64,000 nt of DNA, from assembly GCA_023238725.1 (NCBI GenBank), contig CM041544.1, positions 1,251,501 through 1,315,500 of the forward strand. The letters run 5' to 3'. Positions 33,401 through 47,100 of the stretch are shown here, one piece after another; positions within the stretch are counted from its first letter, which is position 1, and every line of letters begins with the position of its first letter. Origin of the DNA: Scortum barcoo. Lineage: Eukaryota > Chordata > Actinopteri > Centrarchiformes > Terapontidae. The position numbers were made by a program, and so were the translations under genes. The notes beneath the pieces are model-generated. The model was given only the letters and a program-made list of their open reading frames with translations, was not told the DNA's origin and did no database searches.

Positions 33401-36400
33401 TAAACATCTGTGTTGGCCAACCTTCAACCTAATGCAGACACAGATTCTAATTGACCAGAAAACATATCTTTATCTGATATTTTTGATTTTTCTGATTTGT
33501 AGTTAATATATACATTATTGATTTTTGTTTTGGAATTTATACTTTTTCTTGCCAAACTGACTGATGATTGGTTTGGAGTTGTGGTCCTTACATGAGCCAA
33601 TATAAACCATAAGGATGATGTGTATTGTCTAGAGTTGCCATCTTTGCCAGTGCATCCTCAGAACCCAACACTGCACAGTCCAGTCCTTACAGAGATACTT
33701 TAGGAAAAGAGACAGGACAACCAAGGAAAGCAGGAAAGCAAGCGGACAAGCAGACATGGTAGACATCAGGCAAGCTGTAGCAGAGGGGTGGAGGAGGAGG
33801 ATGAGGAGGAAAAGGGTGAGGGGACCGGAACAGGACTTGCGCCACTCACCACTGGACCCGGTCTGCCGTCTAACCCATGAGCCCCCTGTATAGCGTTGTA
33901 CATAGTTAGAGAGCAGAGATGAAGGAGGTAGGTGGGGTGGGGGGTTGGGATTGGGAGGTGGGGGGGTGAATGAAGCTGTGACTCAAGTGACTTCAAAAAC
34001 ACATTCAGATGATGACAAATGAAGGGTGATGGTAGTGGCAGAGGTGGAAGTAAAGTGAGTGACAGTAAATGTGAGTAATTTCTTTTTCTGGTCTTGGTGG
34101 ATGGTAGCATGAGGTCTACTGTTTTCACATTCATCGTCTTGGTCTAATTTTAGATGTAGGAATAATGTACATACTGCACCAGCTGCAAAGGTGGAAGTTC
34201 TCAGTAAAATAAGTAGTATTCACAATCCTGAAAGTGATGCTGAATGATGCTTTCCCCATACACGCCATTATTCAGTCTAATACTGCTTTCTTTTTTAAAA
34301 GCAGTGAATCTGGTATTGTTCTTCATATTACTATTTTCAGTAGCAGACTCTACATTTGGTGCTCTAGTGAGGATTTGAGCAGCAGGACGGTGTGTGGGAT
34401 TAAATAAAACTAAACTACAGTGTGTGTTGATGATAATGAAGGAAAGTAGTGCAAAAGTGTGGTAAACAGCACACACAATGGTTGTGAAAGTGCCTGACTG
34501 AGACATACACACAAAATAAACAGTATAAAAAACTGTTCACTTTTTGTAGTCTTCATCAGATAGGAAACTGAGCAAACCATCCACTGATGATGACCTTGCC
34601 TTATAATACAATGTTAATACTCTTTCCACCCCTGGTCAGATGGTTAGAATCCACTTTCTCAGTCTAAAAATAATACATTACTGTATCATTGTAACAGTAC
34701 TATATAGCATTAAATATGAGGACAGGGTTTTTTTTTCACCTGAGAGCAACTGTGCAGTATACAGTGTAGGTAAATAATTACTGAATGTGAGTGTAAAGCA
34801 TGAACAAAGAACAGATACCCAAAGTGACACCATATGAAGTGTATTAAAGAAAATATAATACAACCCATTCAATCAATTGAATGAATGGAATTTGGAAAAG
34901 AAATGTTACAATAGATGAAATGTTTAGATTTGGAATGTTCTGTTCATGATTTGCTTCCTTTGACACATCTGTCCTTCCATGCTACATTTAAAAAGGTTTA
35001 TGACAACAAACATCAGTCAGTAACAAATGTCTAAACTAGAGTTACAGCAGTGTGAGTCTTTAAGGCTAATGCTGTATGTAATACTATATTTCTGTATTAA
35101 AGCACTGATGTAATCCCTAAAATAATTACGAATGAGTCAGAAAACTCAACAACATGATAGGACACAGATAGATGAACATAGAGGACAAAGGCAAACTCAT
35201 GAACAGACACTTACAGGAAGTCCAAGATGGCCTCTGTCTCCCTTGTCACCCTTCAGACCTGTCGCTCCCTTTTCTCCTCTGATGCCTATGCCTGGTTCTC
35301 CCTGACACACAGGGTAAGATAGAACATTTCAGATGCATTTTCATGGACTAAATTGCTATGATGTAGAGAGTCTATTTTGTAAATAAAAGAAAAAAAATTA
35401 AATAAAAGATTTAATGAAATGAGGACCTTGTGGAAATTATTTTATGGAAATAATATATCACCTTAGGCCCTGAAGGTCCCTGAGATCCCTGGATGAAACA
35501 AAAACAGTAGGATTACTGACACAATCTATACTGTTTGCTATTTGTTGCAAGTGCATGATGCTAGTAAGAGACAAATGGTAGAAACACAAGCTTGACATAT
35601 TTGAGCAACTCCATATCCACTTTACTTAATTTTTTATCTTTTTCCATTTTTTGTTCCATTTTTTTGTTAAAAGATATAATATTAATAATGAAGAACACAT
35701 AAGTTGGTTAAATGTTAAATATTATGCTACACTTGTTGAATGTACCATGATCATTATCTATGATTCTTTTTTTAAACTAATAAACACTGACATAAAGAAG
35801 ATGTCAGTGGCTGTAAAATATAGTGGATCTCATCACAATTTGCACATACACTCCCAAGAACAAAAAAAATCATCAGCATTATTATAAGTATTGGAAACTC
35901 ATATTGCCAGTATGCATAAAAGAACCTGAACAGCTAGTGGGCAGGAAGTACTTATGAGGAAGAATGAATGTAATCAAAATTACTTCCAAAGATAAATTAC
36001 ATACAAAAAAAAAATTCACCTGCAATGTATTTGAATCTTTTTCAACCTTTGTTCATTTCCTACAATTAGGACCTAAACACGGGACGTGTCACTTTGGCTG
36101 CAGGTAGTATTCTTATTGCACACATTTTGTTGCATCAGTTTCTGCATCAAAGCAGGAAATGATGCTCGCTCGCTACTTTTCCTGGTTGGAGCTCTTCTCA
36201 GAACTGTGTGGGCAGGTGTGCTTGATTGACAACCCCTTCACTCACTATTGTACTTGTTAAGGTGTGATACTTACATATTACTTGTCATTTTTATTGGTTC
36301 ACTAAGCTTGGATATGTCATGTAGTTCTCAGAATATTCTGTCCAACTTCAACCTAAGCTGTGGCATTATCAGGCCATTAAGCCTGAGTGGGTTAAATGGG

Positions 36401-39400
36401 ACATATTTGACTCACCGCTGGGCCAACTGGTCCTGGAGGTCCTGGGGGCCCTGGAGGACCATAGATCTAAATACACACATACACAAACACAGACAAGATA
36501 TAAGATGCTCATAAAACATATTGTTTTTCATGAGGTGCGCTAATCAAACCTGTGTTTTTTTACTGACTGAGCCTTACCATTTCTGACCTTCCTCCTTCTC
36601 CAGGTTCGCCTTTAGGACCCTGTGACAATAAGCAACAAGGACACAGAGGAACACAAAGTTGACAGTTTATTCCCTCATCAGACAAACTATTCAGTGAATG
36701 AATAAAGCAACACAACTCTTTTTCACTCAGCACTGGGGAGATTACAAAATATATTCCACTGTTCCCCCTTTGTAAAGTCAGACACTGCATCCAGAAAGAA
36801 GCAGCATGAGGGGCACCATTGCGTACCATTGCGCCAGGTAATCCAATAGGGCCATGGGCCCCTGTAGCCCCCTTTTCACCCGTGGGGCCATCTAAACCCT
36901 ACAAGGAACGGGAGATAGACATCACAATAACGGCAGAGCATTTGAATTCAGGCCGGTGAGTTGATCATCACGATGTATGTGAAGACAAATGAGAATTCTT
37001 TGTTTTTGTCCAAAAATGACACCAGTCAGCCTCAGGGGCAGTATATCTGTGTCACCTGATTTCTTCTTGTGTCTTGTGTTCTTTTGTTTCAGCAATGGGA
37101 CATCTAAAAACTGTTGCAATCCAATAAGACTCTGAATGACTAGTCATATAGTACATTTTGCTGATAATCCCTCTGTTTGCTTATTTTAGAAAACTTTTGA
37201 ATGTAGGGATTTCAGTTTCAGAGGAGTATTTTTATATAGTTGCACTGGTACTTTTACTTAAGTTTCAATGAGTTCTTCCATCACTGACTATCCTCCTCTA
37301 GGTTCTCAAAACACTAAAAAGCAAGTAATAAAACTTGATAACATTTCATACAGTCTTACTTAAGGACTGTGCAATCCAACTAAATGATGGGATCATATAG
37401 AAATGCATTTAATAATTGCCTGTTGTGTTTCATGTTGTTTCATTTTTAAACCAAAATATATAAAAAATTTGGCCACACTTATAGAACACCTACAAACATG
37501 ACTTGGTTACAATCTTTTTTTTTTAACAAACCAATATCAATTTTCTTAAATCTATAGACTGCTGTAGTCAGGAACGCAATGTTGCCCATCTTATCTCAGA
37601 TAAACACATAGATATACAGGATAACAGTGATGACAGTAGTCTTATGCAGTAAGACTTTATATGAGGGCACATCTGGAATCTAAGACAGTGAATTAAACGT
37701 TCTCACTGTCATTTCTGGAGTCTCTTCCATGCTAGCGAGTCTCTAATTAGATAAAAAGGAGGGCAGCTGGAAAAACCAAGGCCTTTCCTCTGGATAATGA
37801 CAGACATGAGACTCTGGGTTTGGCCAGGGAACCCTAGGCAGTGATGTGATGTGGTGTGGCGTGTGGTTAACACAGTCACTCACAGGTGATCCAGCTGGAC
37901 CTGTGTCTCCCTTGTCTCCCTTGGGTCCAGGAAAGCCCATGACACCAGCCTCCCCTCTGGGACCTTCACGACCAGCTGGGCCCATGGGACCAGGCTCTCC
38001 AGGCTTCCCTCTGGGTCCCTGAAAACACAAGTGGTCAATGCACCTCAGTTAATCGTAACTCAGTGTTAAGACAACCGTATGTTAGATAGAATATAAAAGC
38101 CTTAATCATTACTTCTACAATATATATTTGTCATTGAAATTAATATCCTATTACAATATACCGTTTTTGATATGGCAATTATTAGAACTACCTGGCAGTA
38201 ATATGGATGAAAACTAAGTTTTACCTTCTCTCCATCCAGTCCTGGTGGACCTGGTAGACCAACTTCACCCTGAAGACACACCAAGGCTGGATTACCAACA
38301 AGGCAGGAAACTATGCCAGACTCTCAAGGGTCCCTGATTCAGTGTCTGTTACTTGATCTTTAACTGCAAAGTCGTTGGCAGGTGTTAAGACCAAAAGCAT
38401 TCCTGTCTTAAAAAACTGCACGGGACTGCATTGGTGGCAGCATGATGCTTCAGGTACCAATGAGACACGAAATACATTATGTACAGTTTGAGTAACGGAA
38501 CCATAAATTTACAGGTACCAAAAACACCGCATTGTGGTTTATAATCAGACAGGGCTTTGCAGTACTGAAAGTTATCACAGCAGCAACTATTTGATTTTTT
38601 TGTTTCAATGGCTGCAAGGTAAACAGTGGCTATACAGCATCCATGTTACAAAGCAATCCACCAGGAATGTGTGCTTGCATGTATCTGAAGACAAGTCAGA
38701 AGTCAAGCCCAGTTCAACTTCTTGCCCAATTACCTGTTTTTTTGCTGGATCATCCTGCATTTCTTTGGTTATACATTATTACCTAATTGTAAACCATGTA
38801 TTAAAAGTGGGCCCCTAGTTTTAATGCCTCTATTATTTCAGTTTTTATACTCATACGGTGCATGATCCTTAATATTTTTACATTTAATCAAATTACTACA
38901 AAAACTGACATGAAAAGCCTGGGGCCAGTCAATTCAGCATTGGGAATAATGAATTCCTATACCCTCAGATCAATGGTTGACCCTTAGCAATAGATTAATC
39001 TGGTAATAGGATACAAAAAATAAATACAAAAATATATATTTTTGTTTTTGAATGTAGAAAATGTGGCTCATCTTTGAAATACAATGTGTAATAAAATTGT
39101 GTCAGTTGTCATTCTAAAGTGTCTCCTACCTTGGTGCCAGGAAGTCCAGGGTGCCCTGGAGGTCCAGGTAATCCAGGGGGACCCTACGAGGAGGAGAAAC
39201 CACCATATATAACAGAATTATTTTGAAAAAAGAATTGTGAAAAAAAGAAAACAAAATTGTTGTGATAAACCATGGAAAGTACTTACCATTAGGGGTATGT
39301 TGCGAATATCCTGTCGAAGAATATTGAATATTAATAATTATTTTATTCTTACCTTTTTACTACATCAAAGAAAAGTATAAGTAAATTAGAGTAACATACA

Positions 39401-42400
39401 TTTTCATTGTTGTGGATTTCAGACTTTCCTGGCTCACCAGTTGGGCCTGGAGGACCCTTTATGATAAAAAAACAACAACAACAACAACAAAAAAAATTGT
39501 AAACATAATCATGAAGTGATTATAAATTTGACATTAGATGATTTGTGTACTATTTGTCTACATTCCATGTTGTTGGGTCTTCCAGTCATGACTTACTATT
39601 GGTCCAGCTGGGCCTTCAGGACCTACTTCCCCCTGGAGGTTAAATGGAATGATAAAAAGGAGACTCTCCATAAATATTATCAACTTATATTGAAATGATC
39701 TTTTACAATGTTGTCTTTTCTTACCTTATCTCCCTGGTCACCTTTGTCACCCTGTAAGGGAAACATCATACCATGATTTCCATGAGCACTAGCTTTTATC
39801 CAAATGTTACTGAACCACCATAAATTGCCCATGTGCAAGTATCTATCCACTAATCAAACTATTTCCGTTACCTTAGGTCCCATAAGGCCTGGCAGTCCTG
39901 GTGAACCTGGTTCTCCTTTGATTCCCTGGGCTGCAATACTCGACTCTCCCTTCTCCCCCTGTCGTACATACAAAACAAAGTCTTAACTGGATGGTTTATA
40001 AGTTATTACCATTAACCAGAGAAGAACAATACCAAATACTGCTGTTCATCGTGTTCTAAAGTCGTCACTAAACCTGTTCCTGCAGGTCTACTGCCCTGCA
40101 ATTTTTAGGTATGTCCACACTTCAACATGCCTGAATATCAAGCCCTTGACAAACTTCAAGCTTAACATGCTCGATGGTCTTCATCAGTCAATTAAGTTTG
40201 CTCAGTTGATATGGAGATAGCTCCGTTGTCAACATGTAACTTTTGTATGGAATTTTAGTTAGATGGTCTTATATGATAATCATATGGAGGGAGATGGTAA
40301 CTGTTTCAGTTTAAAGATGTCTGGCACTGGATGTCAATGTCCTTCTTGATCTGATTCCTGGCTGATGACCTCTGACATTGAGTAGTTTTAGTCTGTATTT
40401 ACAGACAGTTGATGTCTGTTTCCACTGTTTATTCAGTCTTTTTTTTGAAGGATCCTTGCTCTTTCACTACTGTGGTGTTCCCCACAGATGCCACATATGA
40501 TGAAATGATAATGTTATTCACCAGTGTTATACCAGCACATGTTGTTTACCAGTAGAGATATTAAGGAGCTGAACAGTAAGTGTTGACTCCTTGAGACTTA
40601 AAGAGTAGAAGGAAGACTCACTAAGACATTTTACTGTGTAGCAGGGTCTTCACCATGGACAAGTCATGAAACCTTGCCATTTTCATAACTGAGCAAACTT
40701 AATCAGTTGATGGAGTCTGTGAGATATAGGGCTAGTTTATGGGCTAGTAAGTGGACCTGCGTTAAGACTATTTTGTCAAATAGCATTTCTGTAATTGCTC
40801 AAAGATCACAGCACATCTATAAAGGAAAGTCAGTCTTTGATTTAATAAAAAAATAATGGATTGTTGTTAGGAATGACAAATAGTATGGTAAGGTTTGTGT
40901 AACAATAAAAAGTTGGCCAGTCCAATCCTGATCTAGTCATTAAGGCTGGCTGATTATACAATCCATTTTGAAGACCACAGCACTCCCCCAAATGCCATGT
41001 GAAACACAGCAGACGGTACAGAAAGACAAAACAAAAAACTTTAAGAGTTAATTGGCCAATCACAAATGCAAAACACTAACTATTAAACATCTGACTTTAC
41101 AGATGACTAGTTATGAGAATAGTAAGGATGACTGAAAGAAGCACAACCAGGCAGTTAGTATGCTCATTCCATTCCAGGCCTACCCTGTAACCCCTCTTGC
41201 CAGGTATGCCAGGGGTACCAGGGATGCCATCCTGCCCCTTTGCATTGGAAGAAAAATAGTCATGACCCACTGATCTGATTGTTGGTCTATAATAACTGCC
41301 ACATACTGCTAAGACAACTTTACCTTTAAACCAGTAGGGCCTGGGAAACCTGGTTCTCCCTACAATAGCCAAAATGTCATAGCAAGGTCAAAGATGGCAG
41401 AAAAAGGAAAACAGTTGAATGTTGAACAGTTGAATGAAAATCCACCCAGACACATCTAAAAGGCAATTATTCATGCAGTCGCATAGATAGATTACTAAAT
41501 GGGCATACCATGAGAAAGCCAATCAAATGACTACAAAGAGACACAAAACAACTCTAAATAGATGCAAAAGGGCTACAAAGAGACAAAAAATGACTTAACG
41601 ACAGATATTAAATTTCTGACTTGAAGTTGAGTTGAAAGGCTAATAAAAATGTCTCTTTCAGTCTGTGTGTCAATGTGTGTCTTTTTTTTGCTAGTAAGGA
41701 TGGGTGGGGGGCCAAGTCTCTTAATCTGTCCATGTAAAAGTATACAGTGAAATTAAAAACTGTGACTTAGAAGCATCTGTCAAGTGCCCCAGCCACAGCA
41801 TGAAAAAACCCTCTGAAATTGGTTGTTAAAAATAGAAAGGAGAACACACATGAGTCATTTAGTTCATCTGTGTTCTTGCTCCTATTTTCAGATTAATGAG
41901 TAAATGGTTTAAAGATGATGTGCAGTGACAGCTGTAGCCACACAAGTGCGGACATTGCTGGCTGGCAGAGAGTTTCTACAGTCCTGTGGAATAGCTAGTA
42001 GAATTGTTGTGCTGTCAGCTGGTGTCTGGTAATGCGTCAGTACAATTTCTTATTGTTGTAGACAGAGGATTGCAAGTTAAGATAGCAGGTGTTACCTCAG
42101 AGGACATGGAAATGCTCTGTATTAGCAACATGTAAAATGGAAACAATAATAAAGAGTAATTTCAACAAGCTCCTTCAAATTGGCACTAAGAGAATTACAT
42201 AAGATATACAAAGTAGTTAATTTTTTGGTGCTTCCTTGTCTCTCTAGCATCCTTAGTTCCATTTCATAAAAAGATGTGGACACGCAGCTAATACCAGGGT
42301 TTCTGTAATGACTTACAAGTACATTTACTTTGTGTTTGCTTAACAGTGAAATTGTATTCTTGCTAACACATGGATGTGATTAGACTTAAACCAGTGTTTA

Positions 42401-44064
42401 TACGTGATTCACCTTTGTGCTGACAAAGCTCTTATTAAGTCATTAAATCAAGTAGTTAGCAGTAAATCAAGATCACTGAAATACTGATTGTAAAATATAT
42501 TCATACCAAATGGACTGTTGTTGACAAGCACATATACAAATATACTACACCTTCCACACCCACCTGCACACTTGCCTTATCAGCATCTCCTGCCACTGTT
42601 TCTGGCAGATCATCAATGTTGCTATACTGCCATTCTAACCACTCCTGGCTGCCTGTGTTCTCTTTGAGATTATATATAGACCAGACTTCCCCTGGAGGCC
42701 TAAACTTCTTAGGGGACCATACCCTAACACTGGAGGATCAAGGATCAACCTGCAAAAGCACTCTGTCTTCATTAATAAAATTAATTATTTATTTATTTAG
42801 AATTAATTGCTTTCGAGATCACTGTTTCCTGTGGATACCAACAAATATGCACTTTTTCATTCTATTTTTCCCATCCCTCCATCTGTTAGGCTTAATGAAC
42901 ACACATTATCACATATACAAATGGCTGCAACTACTACAGCCATGCCTCCTTGCTCAAAGGAAACCTGCTGTAGGTTCAGATCAGCTTGAACTCTATACAG
43001 AAATTAGAGAAATAATTTCATTTATAACTTTATAAGCTGAGTTTCTGTTACAATGGACACACAATACCTGTACCAGACAAGTAAAGTAAGTAAGCCTACA
43101 GAAATGACAAGAACAAAACAAACAAACAAACAAACAAAAAGGCTTAAATTTGAAGATAGTCTCCACAGTTGCTAATTATAGTGCCTGTAAAAAATTGTCC
43201 TTCCAGATCAACAGATCACATATCACACATCATTCAGAGGAAATTTCATTTCATGAAGTTCAGAGAAAATTTAAAAAAGTATCCAAACTTTTTGACTGTG
43301 AATGCTGAACCAGAATCTTGATATAAATCTGGTATTACATTTGTTCATTTGACAAAAACTAGGTATTGTATTATGGTTACACAAACTATGGGTAGCTATA
43401 CTTGTCAAAGAAGTTTGCTTGGGTATGTATAAATGTTATCTGAGTTTAGTCTGCATTTAAGGGGAAAGATATTTTATACACAGTTGGATGGAAACATCAG
43501 TCCCCTTAGACCCCCTCTAACCCCCTTAGATTGATTCTAGACCTAGATCCAGATCCAGTCAAAGGTTTGTGACATATAAGTGAAACTGGCCATTCAGAAA
43601 AAATGTAATTGAAGGGTTACCATAACCATAACCCCAGCTCTAGCTTTGGGGTTGTGATAATCCTTTTAATCTCTGCCTTTACATTACACTACAGAGCAAA
43701 TCTCATCAGGATTAATTTATCAAGAGGATTTCAATCTTTTGATGAGATTCTGATGTTGATACACAGACAAAACCAGACTTTTGGTGTCAAAATGATCAAA
43801 ATGTCTATCCTGGGGTCTGGCTAGACAGCAATGGTTTAGAGGGTCTTCTAAAATCTTGGCTCTGGCCTTGAGCAGAACATAGAAAATGGGCTGACCTATA
43901 TTGGCAGCTTTCAGATGAGACACTTTTTTAAAAAAAAAAAGAAAAGTTAACAAATCTTACCTTAATTCCTTGATCTCCCTTAACCCCCTGTGAAGCAAAG
44001 CAGATATGGATACAGTATGTAATAATTACATAATTGTTGTTGGCCATAAAATCACGTAACAAAG

Positions 44065-44097
<33 letters not shown>

Positions 44098-44107
44098 TAA
44101 TAACAAC

Positions 44108-44138
<31 letters not shown>

Positions 44139-47100
44139 TAACAACTGATAAAAATCACAGGAGTCCACTAGATGGAGCACAAGATCCCCTATAAGCATCA
44201 TAATTAGCAGTGTCCACAGCATAGAATGCAAACTGAAAGAGTAGTTTGCATTTCATCCTGAAATATTATTATTAATACCTGTTGAGCAACCTCTGGAAAA
44301 AAAACTGTTAACAGTGCCTGTGAAGGTCTCTCCTCTGCCTTCTTAGTGACCTTCAACTTTGAGCCTGATGAGCCTATAAAGCTCAGAAAACAGAAATAGG
44401 ATTCTGGGCTGATTTCATGGGAAAATAAAGCCAGATGGAAGAATGGTAAGTTTACAAGGCAATAATCTGCACAGAAGCTCACAGAAGTCTTCCAGCTGCC
44501 CCGGCCTCAGACTGCAGTATAAACAGCAGGGACATTGTGTTTTCACTGTGACCTTTACAGAGACAGCAACATAGAGTCTTCAGGCAAAATGACTTCACAG
44601 AAAGCCATCTTTTAGATATATACTGTGGTTTTGTTGTGACAGCAGCCAAACTGAAGTTTAGTGAAAGAGGAATAGTAAAAGTTATCTTTACACTTGAAAT
44701 GAAATGCACAGTTTGCAGTTGAGTTAGCAAAATATCAAATATGAGATTTGGAGGGGTTTTTCTGCATCAAAGCACAGGTTGAATTGTGACATGAAGTATG
44801 CCACTTTTACAATGACAAAACCACAGAGGATCATTACTGACTTGTGACAGTTGTGAAAGTATTCTGTCCATCATTTTGTGATTCGGTCACATAGAGTTTG
44901 CATGCACACTGGTGTTATTGATAGTATTGGATAGAAACAGTGGTTTCATCCTCTCACAGTTTTGGCATTTAATGCCTCAAAACTACAGTCTCTAGTAATG
45001 CCATGGATGACTTGGATTGGTGTACAACAGTTGCTGAGTACATGTACCCTTTCTGTTTATTGTATTTCTACTCTTACTGTACATAATTCTGTTCATCATA
45101 TTTTTGTATATATTACTCTTGTGTTCTCTGTATCAGAGCAACTAGAAAACCAAATTTCCCCCATGGGATAAATAAAGTATTCTGATTTTGATACGCGTGT
45201 GTGTCCTCTGGAGGAAGTCGGTTAAGCCATGGAAAAACGGAGAAGGACAAGCATGTGTAGAGCGCAGTGGCCATAGCTCACTTTGCTCCCCACATAGCCT
45301 CAAAGCCGAGGTTAGATCCTTTAAGCTGGCATCCACACAGTGTTTCACCTCAATGTGTGTGTGTATACTTTTTAAGCCCTATTTATCCATTATTAAGTAG
45401 ACTATCGTGTCATAAAACCCTTCCAAACATATAACTTTTTTTAGTATGAAATACCATCTTTGTTCATGGACAGTGTTTCCCTTAAGAGCTTTCAGGTCAA
45501 TACCAAAACCTGCACACAACTACCAAAATGAAGACACGATCTGATCAGTCAAACCTAAATAAAGTTATAAAGCACATAGAAAGTGACCTTTGGGCCTTCA
45601 GGACCTGGTGGGCCGACATCACCTTGATCACCCTGTGGAGAGTCAGAAAGACAAATATTAACACTGATTCACAGAGAGTTGACTTACAGCAAACATGTGG
45701 TGAGTGGACAACACATGCAAAGGAATACATTATTTCTCTCTCTGGAGTTGTTCTAAAAGTCCTACTATGATCCCCTCTGTCTTACATCTACTTTCTTTCT
45801 AAAATACCACTTTAACATGTTCAAGTAAATAATTTTACCTCTGAAACCAAACAATAAAAGCTGTATGTGTTTCAGCTAAAGAAACAACAATTAAAATACA
45901 AACAAAGAACATGATACATAAAAGCCCTCCAATTCTGGGATTAATCATTTCTGTTCAAGATGAAAAATATTATTATTTTTTTTAATTACTCAGTGGACAA
46001 TGTGTAGAAATACAGTGGAATGTGCATTAGAATTAGTATTTCTTTGGGCTGCTGACAATATTCTTTTTCAAAAGTGAAATACAGAAGAGCGCTCACCTTT
46101 TGTCCTGGCACACCTGGCTCACCCTGGAGAGATAAAACAAAGTGTGTACATATAAAATCACATATTCAGCCAGAATAACAAGATTTTACACAGACAGATG
46201 TACAGAAATGCAGGCAGCTGAGGCTTGACTTGAGTGGCTTGCTTTCCAACCAGTTGCTTCGTTAGTTATGCTGCAGCCCAGCTCAGCTATTACTGCTCAT
46301 GTTGAAGCCTACAGCAAGTGAGAACCAGTTTTGTGCTGTTCTTCATAGTGAGAGGTGTTTATAGGAGTCTGTACATCCTCATGATCTACATTCTTCCTTT
46401 TAAAAAATCTGTGACAATGAACACATCATGTTAGGATTCAAAAGGAATGTGTAATTTTGTGCAGGTTGGTCTGAAGTTCAGAGAAGCTGCACAGGGACCA
46501 AATGGAAATGTATTGACTTGACCCATGTTTCACATGGTTTTATGTGGGCCTGGGTATTTTTGTCAACGAGTCAACATAGATGACAGTGATTTCATTTTTC
46601 AGAATTGTAATTTTGATGTTTGGACAAGAGAAATGTGTTTACCTTTAGTCCTGGTAAAAGCTGCAGAAACAATGTGAAAATCACAAGAAGGTCAGTGTCA
46701 CACCACTAAACGTTCATTATTTAGGCAGTTCTGAGAAATGAATGGTGAAGGACTCAGTGAATCAAAGCTTACCCTTGGGTCTTTTCCTGGTTTGCCTGGT
46801 TCACCAGGCTTACCCTGTATGACAAGACCATAAATTCTTTACACAGAATTTACAAAAGCATAGACAATACCACTTACAACTTTGCATTTTTTTACACTGA
46901 CAAAAAATAAATATTTTTCCCGCTAAAGTAAATCGAAAGTCAAACTAGCACAACAGTAAACATCCATCAGGCTTGAAGTTGCACTTTTAACTTTTACAGA
47001 CTAAACAGCTCTATTGGTTGTCTAAGTGATTTTAATGGTGTCCCTCAGCAAAATGAACTTGTGAACTGTCTACCTATTTCTAGCCCAGGCTAATATTCGT

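Noticed and set aside
42680..42720. GPLRSLGLQGKS-like minus-strand text
   Set aside because: Only a weak acceptor/donor pair, and the resulting 18-nt piece is not collagenous.
42616..43035. 139-residue plus-strand open frame
   Set aside because: No domain, odd composition, and no splice or family support; also no convincing col13a1 exon on the opposite strand here.
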